Below are positions 22,935 through 35,822 of a stretch of 64,000 bases of DNA, piece after piece (the stretch's first letter is position 1; the number at the start of each line of letters is the position of its first letter). This DNA comes from Anaeramoeba flamelloides (taxonomy: Eukaryota; Metamonada; Anaeramoebidae), in assembly GCA_027625915.1 (NCBI GenBank), contig JANTQA010000070.1, positions 6,391,001 through 6,455,000 of the forward strand. The letters are read 5' to 3'. The notes under the pieces were generated by a model that was given only the letters and a program-made list of their open reading frames with translations, was not told the DNA's origin and ran no database searches. A program made the translations under genes and the position numbers.

Positions 22935-23275
22935 AATTGGAATGATGATTAATGAAATTATACTTATTCTAAACAATATCCAATAAAATCAAAAAACAAG
23001 AATAAAAATTATCATTTTCCAAATTCATAGTATAATCATATAAAACCCAACGTTTTTTTTTCAAAAAAAGTAGATCTACTTACAGTTATCAAACAATTAT
23101 TTGTGTATTCAATAGAAATACCACTTTAATGAACTTTAGATAGGTTTTTTAGCTGATTCATAAAATATTTGATTAGTTAACAAAAGTATTTGATTTAAAA
23201 TATCGATCTTTACAGAGTAATTTTACTAATATTCCTAATTAAAAATCTTGTCAGGGATTGTTTTCATTCCGTGGT
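22935..23275. repeat. Repeat R3, copy B
   Basis: Diverged direct copy of 18885-19225. AAGTAGATCTACTT, TTATCAAACAATTA and CTTTAATGAACTTT are the shared anchors. Confidence 0.6.
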
Positions 23276-26200
23276 TTTTTTTTCAATAATATATATGAAA
23301 TTTCTTTAAATTAATTTTTTACTTAAATATTCAAAAAACTCAACAATCATGAAATTTCTAAATTCACTTTTTAAGAAAGATGATTTTAAGAAAAAATAAT
23401 AATTCAGCCTGTACACCAATAAACGATTTGGTACCAACACATAAGATATAAAGCACTTCTATTTTTCGTTATTCTTGTAATAATTTTACTTTTTTTAATA
23501 TCAAACCATTTTAAAAAAGAAACTCAACTCCATTTCACTCAACCGAGCCCCCGAAAAAATGATAAATTCACTTTATTTTTAAGAATCAACCAAACTGATA
23601 TTGTCAAAAATACGAGTAAAAATAAACTTCATATAAGAATTGATAATTAAAAAAGAAATACCTGAACAAACCATAAATTTCAAAAAAAAAAAATAAAAAA
23701 TGTTAAAAAAAATTTTTGGGACCATTTTCTTTGGAACATCTGGTGCAAAATTCACAATTTCTTTAGGAAATTAAAATTGTTGATAATAAGATTTTTCACT
23801 TGTAAATGTATTAATTTTAAAAGAATATACAAAGCCTAACATTTCTTAATATCAATTTGGAGTTTTAAACATTTTCTTTTTTTTCAGATTTAATTTTTTA
23901 AAAAAAAAAGAAAAATACAAAAACAAATTGACAAAATGAGAAAAAATAATTTTGATCTAAAAATTGAAATTTTAGTTTTAGTAGAATAATGAATTAAACT
24001 CATAGAAAATGTTCTATTTCTTCAATAAAACTGGATTCCTTTGGCTGAAAAAGAGTTTAGTTTAGTTTTGTCCAAAGGATAGAACAATCACACTTTAGGG
24101 TTTTAAGTTAATAATTTTTGAGAAAATCAAAAAATAAAAAAAATAATCAATTATAATCTTCTAAATTTTAATACTTAAATACATGAAACAGTATTATTTT
24201 TGGGTTTCAATTTTTAGATTTTATAATCACATTAATAACAAAATTTGATAAATTATAATATTTAATTGTGGTTAAAAGTTAAAAAATAGAATAATATTAT
24301 TATTCAATATTAATTTCAAAAATATTTTTTAGAATCATTTTGGGATAAGGAGAAAAAATAAATTTACTTTCATTTATCTCATATAAAAATATATGCAAAT
24401 CTATTGTTAATTTAAATCATTAATTTACTACCTATTTTTAAAAATAAAACATAAGAGGATTTTTTTTTATATTATTTTATATAAACCCCAATTCAAAATT
24501 TTTTGACACACCAAAATTCGATTTGTAAAAAAAAAAAAATTATTTTATCAATTCAAGAAGATTTACCAAATCAGAGCCATTCTCTAATTGAAATGTTAAC
24601 ACTTTTTTATAAATTACAATACTCATAAAAAATAAATAATTAATTATCAATACAAATAAATCAAGGGTGTGTTAAAAATTTTGGAGAGAGCAAAACAAAA
24701 AAATTGATTAGTGAATTTGTTTAAATTCTATTAGGAATTATTGATCGATCAAATTGTTAGATACTACCAACTAATTTTATTTTAGTTCTTCTATTTAGAA
24801 CAACTCAACTTTAACATAATATCAATTGTTCAAAAAAAATTTGATCCAACGAAACAAATTACGTAATTGAAAACAATGAAATGAAAACAAAAACTAAAAG
24901 ATGAAAAAATGATTTTCATATTTTACAAAAATCAAAATTATCTCCAATTTCAATGAAATTGTATTATTGTGATTGTTTGGAATGTTTGTGATGTGTGGAA
25001 AATTTTGAATTTTAGTGTATTTAGAGAACATAAAGTGGAATTTTAATTTCATTAGTGCGATTTTTAACATATTCAAACCACATTTAGAATTTGGATTTTT
25101 TTTTTTTCCCATGACCAAATTTTCATTATATTGGGAAGGAGAGTTACAAAGTAAAAAGATCCAACAGCCAAATGTCAAAATTCAGATACTAAAAAAACAA
25201 CTATATGTATTATTTGGAAAGAAAAAAACAAAATATAAAAACTAAAAAATATCAAAGTACAAAAAAATAAGATCAAAAAGAAAAAAGAAATTACAATACT
25301 AAAACAAATACCTTCTCAAAAAATTGTTCATACTCAATTATCCAATTAAATCAAAACAACATAAAATTTCTCTCTATAATGTTGAATATTCTTAATTAGA
25401 GATAATATTAGATTTTTATTGTTTTTTTACATATTGCTTCTAAATTCTATTTAAATTTCTTTTTGTTTTTCTTTTTCTTATTTTCCTTTTTTCTTTTCAA
25501 TTTTTTGTTTTTGCTTTTTAAAGATAATAAAATTTGGGTATGTTGTCCAACAATAATACTAAATCCTGTATTATTTACTTGTAATCACTTTTAGAGAATT
25601 TATATAAAATAACATTTAGAGTATAATTTGCGCCTTTTCAATAATTAAAATTAATAAAAAGAAGAATAATTTTTTTAAAAATCAAGCATATTAAAAAATA
25701 AAAAAGAAAAATTTCCATTTGGTACTATAAATTGAAGATTATTTACCAAATAAATGATTAATGAGAATTTTATTAAAGTTTGTTAGGAAACAATACAATT
25801 ATTATTCATTATTAAAATTTAATTTTATACTTTTTAAAAACTGAAAAGTCTATATGAACAGAAATAGTTTTATGAAGAATATTAATGAGCTTTTTAAAAA
25901 AAATTTCCAACTTTTCATTTTCGGATCTTATTAAAATATCAACAAAAATTAAACCTAATTATTATCATTTTTTTATTTTAAATGAATATCATCTAAAGTT
26001 CATTTTTGTATGAACCAAAAAAACAGAATCATCATAATTGTTTCTTAATTGCAAAATAAATATCAAAATCAAAATTATTTTTTCAAGTTAAGAAAAGATG
26101 ATTTTTCTTTCATTGATCAAAAGAAAACTCATTTAAGAAAGTATCTAGATCCGATTGAAATTTTCATTCAATATTTCAAAAATTCATTTAATAAAATTTT

Positions 26201-26419
26201 CACTTTATTTTTGAATTTTTAAATTTAAATAATTGCGAATAATAAATTTTCATTAAAAAACCCATTTTTATTTTGATTTATCGACTATCAGTACACCATA
26301 AAAACCTTCAAGTCATATCATACATAAAAAAAAAAAATCAGAGTTTTTCAAAAAATGAATAAATTTAAAAACAAAAGAGCTGAAAATAAAAACTTGATCA
26401 ACTTTTTATTTATTTTGTG
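23276..26419. other. Long intergenic stretch, no gene supported
   Basis: There are only short overlapping frames on both strands around 24894-25245, without motifs or conserved codon pattern. AT-rich with A/T runs. The right end should contain the 3' UTR of the BTB gene. Confidence 0.45.
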
Positions 26420-29400
26420 TTAATGTTTTTTATTTAATTTAGCAAATTTGGAAGCAAAATATACTGAATTAGCAATAATTTTATCTCCGTCTGTTTCATT
26501 TTTCCATCGATATCCTTTTGATAACGAAACGTTATCTGATACAGGGAAAAAATTTAAAACAACAACTGCAGATTTTTTTTTTGAGGGAATATTTCTTATA
26601 ATTACTAAAGGAATATCATCATTCCATTTACACAAAACCTGGGTAATTTCCTGAGAGTTATTTAATATTTGCTGGGGAATTGAATTGGTTTTTGGATGAA
26701 TCTGATTATTTGGATTTTCTTTTTGCAAATCCATTTTTTCAAGATTTGATTTCGGTTTATTTTCTAAATTATGGATTTTTAATTCTTGATTAGTATTGTT
26801 AGTTTTTTGTTGAATTAACTGATGAAATTTTTGTGATTTTTTTTCAATTATTTTTTTTATTTGAAAAATATTCTTATTTTTTTGAATTTTATTAATATCA
26901 TCATCATTGTCATTTTCTCCATTCTCAAGAACTTCATTATCATCAGCACCCTTATTATTAAAGTTATCCATTAATTGAATATTTGTATTAAAAATTGGTA
27001 ATATTAAAGAATTATTATTATTATTGTCAATTTCATCAGAAATATTACTATTTAGATCATTATCACTATTATCACCAACATCATCATTATTGGCACTCTC
27101 AATAGAATCATTTATTTGGATATCATTTTCATCATTAAACGGTGATAAAAATGATTGTATATTTCTTTTTCTAGAATCAGTGTTATTGATTTGTAAAGAT
27201 ATCTGGTTGTCTTTCAATGACCCCTGAAGATCAGGAATTAAGGAATTTCCTTTTGTATCTATTAGTATATTTTGCTCCTTTTTTGTATTTTTTTGACTAG
27301 TATTTTTAATTTTGTGATTTTTTTGATTTTTTTTATTAGTTTTGCCAATTCTATTATTGTTAAAACTTAATTTTTTTCTAATTCTTTTATTTTTTAAATT
27401 CTTTTGATTATAATTAGTACCATAACCATTCTTACCAATATTGTTATTGTTATTGTTATTGTTATTATTATTATTATTTCGGATTCTTAATTGAATTTTT
27501 TTTCTTAATTCGGAATTTTTAGGATAAATATGTAAATTTTTGATTAACAAAGAATCTGATTCGTGAAGTAAATTTTTAGAAATAAATTCATTTTGGAAAA
27601 CAATCTTTTGCTTAAAATTCATAGGTAAAGAATTCCGAGTATTATATGACTTATTAGTTTTGATCTCTGAAGAAATTGGCGAATAAATACTAATTCTTTC
27701 TTGGTTATTTCTTCTCCTCCTCGTGACTTTTTGAACTATTGTAGTGCTATTCTGTATATTCTCATCGTTTGTGATTGTTTTTTTTTTGTTATATGCTGGA
27801 TAAAATTTGTAATCCCCATCGTCATCATCGTCATCATTGTCGTCGTCCGTTGACGTTGTTGTTGAAACATAACTCTGTTCCGAATCTGATTCATCCTCAT
27901 CTTCGTCACTATCTTCTGTTTCACTACTGCTAGTACTACTGCTAAGATTACTAACATCTACACTTTCTGAAATACTCTCCTCATTATTACTATTCCAACT
28001 ACAACTTGATTCATTTTCTTCAGTGTTTAAATCAATTTCTGTTGCTTTTTTCTTTTTCGATTTATTATCCTGATCCTGATCCTGATCCTGATCCTGATCC
28101 ATATCCTTATTCTTGTTTTGGTTCTTGTTTTTATTTGTTTTTGCTTTCTTTTTATCATTTTCTTTTTCCTTTCTATTTCTCTTCGTCCCCACTACCACAT
28201 CCCCCCTCTGTTTCTGTTTCTGTTTCCGTTTCCTTCTTTTCCTTTCAATTAAAATTTCATAATCTTTATTATGATGTTTTTTGATCTGAGTTTCCATTCT
28301 ATAAGAATAATGGCCGCCATGAAAACAATCCACACCTTTCATGATGGGGTGATTTTTTTCCAAAATTTTGCCCATATAATTTGGTTTGCCTTGAATTAAT
28401 TTTCCTGATGTCACTGGTATATATTGCTCATCTGTAATTAATTCCCCATCGATTTTGTTTTTTACACTAAATGGATGGCTTATTAATGTAAATATTGTAG
28501 ACAAAACAATACATCTCCCCAATTTAATAAATTTAGCCAGAACATTTCCAATTTTTTTCGAGTCTCGAAAATTTCCTTTCGAATATACAAAAACGGTATC
28601 ATATTTTTTTAAAAATTTTAAATTAGGTGTCTCGTCCATAGCAAAACAAATATCTACATGATTAATTTTTGGATGTGATAAAATACTTTGTTGAACATCA
28701 TTGACATTTTCTTTATTTTGATCTGTTGTTAATAATAAGACAGATATTGAAGAATCTTTTTTAAAATTCTCAATGCTTTGTTTGTCATTATCAACATTAT
28801 TGATATTATTAGTGTTATTTTTGTTATTTTTATTTTTTTTTTTATTCTTATCATTCGCACGATCGATATTATTACCATTTGCTAATAATTTTAAATTACT
28901 ATCATTATTATTTTTATTTTTATTTTTTTGCGCCGTATCAAGATTTATAATTGATAATTGCTTAAAGTGTATAATTTTTTTTTGTAAATCTTTCTCAAAA
29001 TAGAATTTTTTAAATTCGGGAAATCTATTACAAATTTCATTAATAAAAGTTTCATTGCGTTGCCCAATATGAAGAGGGTATTTAAATCTTAATGTTATAT
29101 TCTTATTAGAATATTTGCACATTATACGTTCCAAATACATCCTACTTTTATGTCTTTTAAAATTATACAATAATGGGTTATATGGAAATTTAGATAAATA
29201 ATAAAAGTATTTTTTAACTTTGGCATAATCAATTAAGAATTCTTTTTTGGAAATTAATTTGGTATTGTATTGATTATGCTTTTTATTATTTTGATAATTT
29301 TTTTTATTTTTTTCTTTTTTTTTGAGAAATTTTATATATTTTTGATAGAATTGATCATATTTATTAATTTGGTTCTTTTCTTTTATTGTAGTATCATTAG

Positions 29401-30421
29401 CGTTCTTATTATCAATTTTTTTATTATTGTTGTTATTGTTATTTTTTACTGTAATATTTGCCATCTTATTATTCGTAAATTTATTAATTTCTTTTTGAAT
29501 TTCATTTTGAAGGTGCCTTTCAATTAAATATTTTATTTTGGCCATAATTCCATCTTTAGAAACTTCAATTAATTCATAGATATTCATTTTTGATGGATTC
29601 AAAAAAGGAATAAAACTCTGAAAATGGCATTTTAAATTCTCAAGATTATTTTCATCAAGGTTATTTTTTTTACATAAATATTTTGCTTTATTTAATAGCA
29701 ATCTATATTTGTTTATTTCAGGTATTTGATCCGAAAACGATTCTTTTTGAAATACTTTTTTAATCGTTTTGTTAGTGATTAGGAATAAGCAATGCTTATA
29801 AGAAAAAATTTTTACATAATTACAATCTAAATAATTAGATATTTCTTCATATAAGGCTCTATTTTTGACATTTCTTAAGGACTCATAAAAATAGAGTATT
29901 GTTTTTTCATTATAATTGTTGACAATGTATTGATTACAAATGGTTTCAAGCGCTGAGATCTTGTATTTTTCCGATAATAATAATAGCTCTGGTACATTGA
30001 GAGTATTTAATTGAATTTCCTTTCCATAACAAAAATCTTTCATTAACTTCAAAGCCTCTTCACATTTTGAATCAATTTTGAAAGTCACCGTCTGCAAAGT
30101 AAATACATTTTTCAAATTGTTTTGATTTTTGTCTCGTATTTCTGAATGATCTTTTTTTATGTTTTGATTTTTGTCTTGGCTTTCCAAAAGATCTTTCTTT
30201 TCTTTTTTTTTTGTTTTTTCTTTTTCTTTTTCTTGAAAACGAAATTTTTCTTTAATAGAGTACCCATTCTTAAAAAACTTGTCCATAAAATATTTGGAAG
30301 ATAACGATAAAATAATTTTGTGTGCTTTTCCGATGATTTTTCCAGTTTTGGTTGACTGAAACAAAACATCACATAAATTTTCTTCATAATTTAAAGAAGC
30401 AATAATTTCAACAATATTCAT
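26420..30421 (-). CDS. BTB/POZ-BACK protein with C-terminal glutamine-amidotransferase-like domain
   Basis: Predicted 1333 residues, single exon. The N-terminus is a BTB/POZ domain (residues 1-165: CDVLFQS, AHKIILSLSSKYF, FCYGKEIQL, LLLLSEKYKI), itself split by a Lys/Glu insert at about 57-105. A BACK-like helical region follows to about 260. Residues 556-726 look like a class-I glutamine-amidotransferase-like (ThuA/DJ-1 type) fold: VLLLTTDQNK, YDTVFVYSKG, LGRCIVLSTI, HPIMKGVDCFHGGHYSY. The fold seems to finish only at 1262-1330 (CKWNDDIPLVIIRN, SAVVVLNFFPVSD), after roughly 520 residues of low complexity with (DQ)n, poly-Asp, poly-Asn and Lys/Asn tracts. BTB-BACK proteins are usually cullin-3 adaptors or scaffolds. 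The amidotransferase-like part lacks an obvious nucleophilic Cys elbow, so enzymatic activity is doubtful. Function is unknown. Confidence 0.85.
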   Translation of the reverse strand: MNIVEIIASLNYEENLCDVLFQSTKTGKIIGKAHKIILSLSSKYFMDKFFKNGYSIKEKFRFQEKEKEKTKKKEKKDLLESQDKNQNIKKDHSEIRDKNQNNLKNVFTLQTVTFKIDSKCEEALKLMKDFCYGKEIQLNTLNVPELLLLSEKYKISALETICNQYIVNNYNEKTILYFYESLRNVKNRALYEEISNYLDCNYVKIFSYKHCLFLITNKTIKKVFQKESFSDQIPEINKYRLLLNKAKYLCKKNNLDENNLENLKCHFQSFIPFLNPSKMNIYELIEVSKDGIMAKIKYLIERHLQNEIQKEINKFTNNKMANITVKNNNNNNNKKIDNKNANDTTIKEKNQINKYDQFYQKYIKFLKKKEKNKKNYQNNKKHNQYNTKLISKKEFLIDYAKVKKYFYYLSKFPYNPLLYNFKRHKSRMYLERIMCKYSNKNITLRFKYPLHIGQRNETFINEICNRFPEFKKFYFEKDLQKKIIHFKQLSIINLDTAQKNKNKNNNDSNLKLLANGNNIDRANDKNKKKNKNNKNNTNNINNVDNDKQSIENFKKDSSISVLLLTTDQNKENVNDVQQSILSHPKINHVDICFAMDETPNLKFLKKYDTVFVYSKGNFRDSKKIGNVLAKFIKLGRCIVLSTIFTLISHPFSVKNKIDGELITDEQYIPVTSGKLIQGKPNYMGKILEKNHPIMKGVDCFHGGHYSYRMETQIKKHHNKDYEILIERKRRKRKQKQKQRGDVVVGTKRNRKEKENDKKKAKTNKNKNQNKNKDMDQDQDQDQDQDNKSKKKKATEIDLNTEENESSCSWNSNNEESISESVDVSNLSSSTSSSETEDSDEDEDESDSEQSYVSTTTSTDDDNDDDDDDGDYKFYPAYNKKKTITNDENIQNSTTIVQKVTRRRRNNQERISIYSPISSEIKTNKSYNTRNSLPMNFKQKIVFQNEFISKNLLHESDSLLIKNLHIYPKNSELRKKIQLRIRNNNNNNNNNNNNNIGKNGYGTNYNQKNLKNKRIRKKLSFNNNRIGKTNKKNQKNHKIKNTSQKNTKKEQNILIDTKGNSLIPDLQGSLKDNQISLQINNTDSRKRNIQSFLSPFNDENDIQINDSIESANNDDVGDNSDNDLNSNISDEIDNNNNNSLILPIFNTNIQLMDNFNNKGADDNEVLENGENDNDDDINKIQKNKNIFQIKKIIEKKSQKFHQLIQQKTNNTNQELKIHNLENKPKSNLEKMDLQKENPNNQIHPKTNSIPQQILNNSQEITQVLCKWNDDIPLVIIRNIPSKKKSAVVVLNFFPVSDNVSLSKGYRWKNETDGDKIIANSVYFASKFAKLNKKH

Positions 30422-33400
30422 CTGATCTGGAGAGTTGTCTTCTAATTTTAGAATTAGTTTTTGTTTTTTGTTGGCTATTGCTTTATAGTCTTTTCAATTT
30501 TCCCTATTTTTGAAAGCAAATTAAAAAAATAGATAATAACGTTAAAAGTTATTTTAAAAAAAAATAAAAAAGACAAAAGGGTGTTTACTTTTCTTCAAGT
30601 GTTATGTTTTTTTTGTAAGGTAACAATTTTGGAAGAAAGCAAGAAAAAAGAAATATTTTGGAAAAAATGATTTATTTTTTAAGGTTGTATTACATGGATT
30701 TCAAAAAAAAATTATAGTTCCTTGAAAATTATTCAAGGATAAATTCAAACTTGTTCTAATTTTAATAAACAACTTTATTTAGTTTTTAGACATCAAAAAA
30801 TTTTATGGTTTTTTTCGATTTTTGTGTTGTTTTTGGAAAATTGTATTTTTGTTTAAAAAGTTTCTTATTTTTTTTTGGATATTTTATTAACAAAGATACA
30901 TGATTCAACTAAATTATCTCCTGTTTACACGAAAATATAAATTTTATTTTGGATTTTTTTTATCCTAATTATTATGTAGGTAAGATTATAACTAATAAGA
31001 TATCTTTTTTTTAAATAACAATGAAAAGAAAATAATTAATTTTTTCGAAACAAAAAGAACGAAAAGAAAAAGAAAAGTAAGAAATAAATACAAGTAGAAT
31101 TTATTGTTAAGGGTTAAACACTCAAGAGTTATTAATCTGTAATAGAGAGAGTTTTGAAGTGATATAATTTGTGAACCCTAATTCAAAGAGTAACAAAAAG
31201 AATCTTTTAATTAGCGTCAATAGAGGTATTTGAAACTTATTTATTTTTCTGGAAAATAAATCGGAGTAAAAAAATATTACAAAAAAGGTAAAAACTTCAT
31301 TTGAAATAATTTTTTTGCATCCCATCTATTGAATTGGGTGGGTATTTGTTTTCTTTTATGTTAATTTTTTTTTTTTTTTATCACCACAATAATTTATTTT
31401 AATAAAGAGATCTAAAAATATGAACAGCAATAGATCAAATTAAATATGTTAGTTTATTATAAAATAATTTAGAATTTTATATAAAGACTACATCTATTAA
31501 GGAATGAGTCTTTAAGAATAAGAATTTTTATTTCAAATTTTCTTTTGATTTGCTTTTCTTTTTTTTGTGATTCTAATTATTATTTTTTTTTTTTGTAATT
31601 TTCCCAAATCTTATTTTCACAAAAATCGAGTTCAATAAACTGACTCAAAAATAAAGTATGGCATAAATAACAACTGAAAAAATATATGAAAAGGTAAATT
31701 TGGTCTGCTTTGGTTGTTTTCAAATCACATCAGTTTGATTTGCTTCACTTTATTTGCAAAATTCGAAATCAATTTGTTGGATATATGATCATGAACAAGT
31801 TAGTTTAAAATCTAATCAGAACAAGTCTATCAATTCATATACTGATTTTTTAATTCCCTTTGCCTTCCTTCAATACCTATAAAATATAAAGAGGGGAACC
31901 TAAACAGAGGAACCCAACAAACCTAAATAACTTAAAAAGAATATTATGAAATCGTAAAAAGTATTAAAAATCCAAAGTTTCTACCTTGATATTTAGAAAT
32001 GAATCAAAAATATCAAAATAAACTAATTATTATCATTTATTTGTTGAGAGGAAAGTTTATTTTTGGTGTAAAAAATATTTTTTCCTCTTTTTATTAAATA
32101 ATAAATAGAAATTATTTTACCTTTTGTTTTTTCTTGTTATTGTTTTAGTAAAAAAATTTCAAGAAATAGATTTATTTTATAGTTTTGATTTATTTAATTA
32201 TCCCGTTAATTATTATTTTTAATGGTATATATTGAATGGAATAAGAATATTCAACTAGAGAATTTTTGAATATGAAAAATATTAATTGAGTTGAAATTTT
32301 ATATAATTTCAATAGTAAATATAAGTACTCTCTTGTAAACTTTATTCTAATGTTTTTACAGTTTTTCTGATTTATTTTTGGAAGTTTAGTCTGGTCAAAA
32401 CATTTAATTTGTAAAATAGGATATTATAAAATGACTAAATTCATAATTTCTAATTCAAAGGGTGAATAAAAATTAGTGTTTATAAAGTAGTTATTATAAT
32501 AAATATAGTTATATTTTTTTAAAACTAAAAGAAGATTGAAATAAAGGAAAGATACAAAAAAAAATATAAAAATTAAAAAATAAAGAATTAAAAAATAGAT
32601 AAGAAAATACTTGATTTTAGAGAATTGAGATGAATTTTTGTGGCTAATAAATTAAAATCATTTATATTTGTGATTTTTTTTGTTTTTACATTATGGGTTA
32701 TTTTTAAGACATTTTTCAATTTAAATGTGATATATTTGTTTTTTTAATTTTTAAAATTCATATTGTTTCATTATCATAATAATTTATAAATGAATTATTA
32801 ATATATATAATAATAAGTTGTTCTAGAATAAAAAAAGATTCTTATTTTTTTTTTCCTAATTTATTATTTCATATAAGCCAAAATCATTGAAATATATCTT
32901 AGATGGGTTTTCAATTTATTCGATTTTGTGAAAATACTTAATGAGTTAAGGTTTATGTACTAAATGAATTATGGGTACTCAAAAAATGTTTTCATTCAAT
33001 ATAGATTAAGATTCTCATGATTTTTATACTAAAAATGAAAAAAAAAATTTTTTTTAAAAAATGATAATATTTTTCGTTTTGTTTTTATTTTTAATTTTAT
33101 TCTATTGAAAATCCCTACTTAACACATACCATAAAAGAGAGTAATATTGATTTAGGGATAAATTATTAAATTTTACTGAATTACTATTACTAAAGTAAGA
33201 ATAACTGATATGAATAAAAAACCCATTGTATAAATATCTTCATAACGTATTTCTATTGCTTCGTAAGTGTGGTTTTTTAGTAGATAACTAAAAAAAATCA
33301 AAAAAAAAAAAGACAGACAAAAAACATCTTTTTTTATTTTATATATAATTGATTTTGATCTTTAGATATAAGATAATAAGAAATCTGTCCTATATAAAAT

Positions 33401-33549
33401 ATTAACATTTATTATATATTTGAAGAATTCATTCTGAACATACTTCCTGAATTATTTAATTCAGATAATAATCAGTTTTCGTTCACTCTGTGTTCCTTTT
33501 CTCTGAAATTAGTTATATTGACAATATATTTCCAATAAACAAAAAATAG
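30422..33549. other. Long intergenic stretch, no gene supported
   Basis: It contains the BTB-gene upstream region. I looked for frames and repeats and saw only AT-rich sequence with short T/A runs. A 67-codon minus-strand frame at 31122-31325 has no supporting features. Confidence 0.45.
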
Positions 33550-33925
33550 AATTATTAAAATAATCCCAATAGTTAATTATTTAATTTTTTCATTTTTCAA
33601 AAAATTGGAATTATACATCAACCAATCAACATTTATAAACCAATTTAAGAAAGGTATTTTTCAGCTTTAAAGTCTGGATATTGATGATTCAACCTTTATA
33701 TTTGCCGTAAAATATAGATTTTTTTCTATAATTCTTGGTTTTTTTAGGACGACAAAGGATCATTTTTGATTAATATCGATCAACTTTTGGTACTATTTTT
33801 GAAAAAGTATTATATGTGAAATTTGATTAATGTATTGTAGATCTTATTTGCCTTAAATTGGTGCTTACGTAAATTTTAGACAACCCCCAAATAGAACGTA
33901 ATCAATAAAATTTTTCTTTTTTTGT
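33550..33925. repeat. Repeat R2, copy C (partial)
   Basis: It matches the right half of R2 copies A and B. Shared runs are ATAGTTAATTATTTAAT near 33570, AAAGTCTGGATATTGATGATT near 33680, and the ATCAACTTTTGGTACTATTTT segment, which corresponds to 11970 in copy A. Confidence 0.6.
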
Positions 33926-34865
33926 TGAATAATTAGTTTTTAAAAGAAAGTATTTTTTCGTTTTATCTCAAAAATATCATTTGTTTGGGTGAATTAATCA
34001 GTTTTTTTTTCTCTTTATTGAAAGAAAAGCAAGTCTGTATCACTATGTATTTTTCAAGATCAAAAAATTAATTGTTAATTTTATTTTTTAAGTCCAGATT
34101 TTTATATTATCAAGAGAAAAGAAGTTATTGAAAATGGTAATAATCCATGTTTTATTTCAATCTCAAAGGAAACAACAAATTTCTCTTTTTGGGTGCAAAA
34201 CAAAAGGATATTTGAAATAATTAAGGTTTAAAAGTTTTTTTTAGTTCATTTTCAAAACCTTTCTTACAAAACTGCTTGGGCTAAGTGAAAATAAGAATAT
34301 GGGCGAAAAAAATCAATTTAAAAAAAAAGATCAGAAATTTTCATACATCCTGTTTTTTACAAATCTTATTTTCCAACATTAGTATTTTTATGGTTACTTC
34401 CTTAACAATAAAATCTGAAATTGAACTGTTTAATTTTTAAAAAGGACTCAACTTATTGTATTTTCCTTTTCCATAAAATTGCTTTGGAGTATTTTTTAAA
34501 AAACAAGACAACTTGATGGATCTAAAAAAAAAAGTTTCCTTCAATAATCTACCAAAATGGTAGCAAAATTTTGAATAACAAAAGAATATACACACACGAA
34601 CAAATACTGGACTAGATATCTTTTTTTGAAAACACAAAGGGTAGTTTTTTTCAGAATCACAAGAAATCAGGAACTCTAATGTTTGTCTGGAAAATGGCTT
34701 TTAACAAAAAACAGAATCCTAAATGTATAAATTCTAATTGATATTTGGCAATACTATTTTCTCCAATTTTAGGTTCTTTGACAAAATGTCACTTTTTTTT
34801 ATTTCTCCTTTTTTAAGTTTTTGTGATTATCATTTTTTTTTTTTTTTTTTTTCTTACGTATTTAA
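33926..34865. other. Intergenic, upstream of the basic-protein gene
   Basis: No gene is seen. A T-run at about 34833-34852 lies just before the start codon of the next gene. Confidence 0.45.
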
Positions 34866-35822
34866 ATGAAAGGAAAATCTTCATATTCAAACTTAAGAAC
34901 ACTCCCTAAGAACAAAGCAAAGGAAACACAAACAGAGTATTCTGATCATGATTTAGAAAGGCTATTGGTGCTAATGAAATTTTCCAAAATGGATGATCAA
35001 GATTATAGTATTGGCTTGGACAAAGAATTAATTTCGAGAACAAATTCCAAATTTTCTTTTTTTGACGAACACGATTATCTTTCAAATTCAACGTTAGTTG
35101 AAGATCCAAATTCTAACTACCAACGAAAGCAAAAACAAAAGCAAAAACAAAAGAAAAAGCAAAAACTAAAACAAAAGCAAAAACAAAGACGTCATCATAA
35201 ACAGCACGTTTGCTTACATAAAAAGAAAACCAAAAGCAACAAACTGTTTCGGAATGATCATAGTTATCAAAAAAAAATCTATGCAGAGCACCCATCATTC
35301 CAAACACACAGAATTCACAATAAACAGAGAATAAAATTCAGATTGAGTACAAACAATGAAAAAAAAAAAAAAAACTATCAAAAATTTAAAATTCAACCTA
35401 CAGCAAACGAAAAAAAAAAAGTAAATAAGCCAAACACCTCTGGCGATCTCAACAATCAAAAAATTTCAGAATCTGAATTAACAAGACTCTTAACCCAAAA
35501 GCCAAAGCCAAATTGGGGGAAGAGGTTATTCTTTTTAAAAAAATATGACAAAACACTTGTAGTTGGTAGCCCTGAGTCCCTAGTCGAAACAGCAACGTCA
35601 CCGTTATCTGCCAACCAACCCAAAAAGGTCATCATTGATAAAAGTATCTTTCCTTTATTGATCGAAATTACCAAAGGGATCAATAAAAATGAGAACCAAA
35701 ATGTATATAAAAATGCATACAAGTCTTGTCAAAGAGGTTTAATCGAATGGTTTCGAAGAAAAAAATACCAAAACAAGATTAAATATTCTCGAGACAAGAT
35801 GGAATTTGTCCCTATGAAATAG
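34866..35822 (+). CDS. Hypothetical Lys/Gln-rich basic protein
   Basis: Predicted 318-residue, strongly basic protein of unknown function. The ATG at 34866 is the first in frame and is followed by a mixed-composition N-terminus (residues 1-83). A (KQ)n tract lies at about 87-107, and more Lys/Asn-rich spacer runs to about 195. The C-terminal third is less repetitive and ends in a basic-aromatic helix-like stretch with RGLIEWFRRKKYQ. A short theme of Leu-rich helix starts recurs (DLERLLVLMKF near 29, ELTRLLTQKPK near 204). There is no signal peptide, membrane segment or recognisable domain. Normal codon variety outside the repeat tract, and clearly higher GC than the flanks, support a real gene. 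It is isolated, with no close neighbour on its strand. Confidence 0.65.
   Translation: MKGKSSYSNLRTLPKNKAKETQTEYSDHDLERLLVLMKFSKMDDQDYSIGLDKELISRTNSKFSFFDEHDYLSNSTLVEDPNSNYQRKQKQKQKQKKKQKLKQKQKQRRHHKQHVCLHKKKTKSNKLFRNDHSYQKKIYAEHPSFQTHRIHNKQRIKFRLSTNNEKKKKNYQKFKIQPTANEKKKVNKPNTSGDLNNQKISESELTRLLTQKPKPNWGKRLFFLKKYDKTLVVGSPESLVETATSPLSANQPKKVIIDKSIFPLLIEITKGINKNENQNVYKNAYKSCQRGLIEWFRRKKYQNKIKYSRDKMEFVPMK

Noticed and set aside
24894-25245. Overlapping 94- and 76-codon frames on opposite strands
   Set aside because: Both lack motifs, and neither shows raised GC or codon bias compared with flanks.
31122-31325. 67-codon minus-strand frame
   Set aside because: Random-looking AT-rich readout; no domain, no neighbours.
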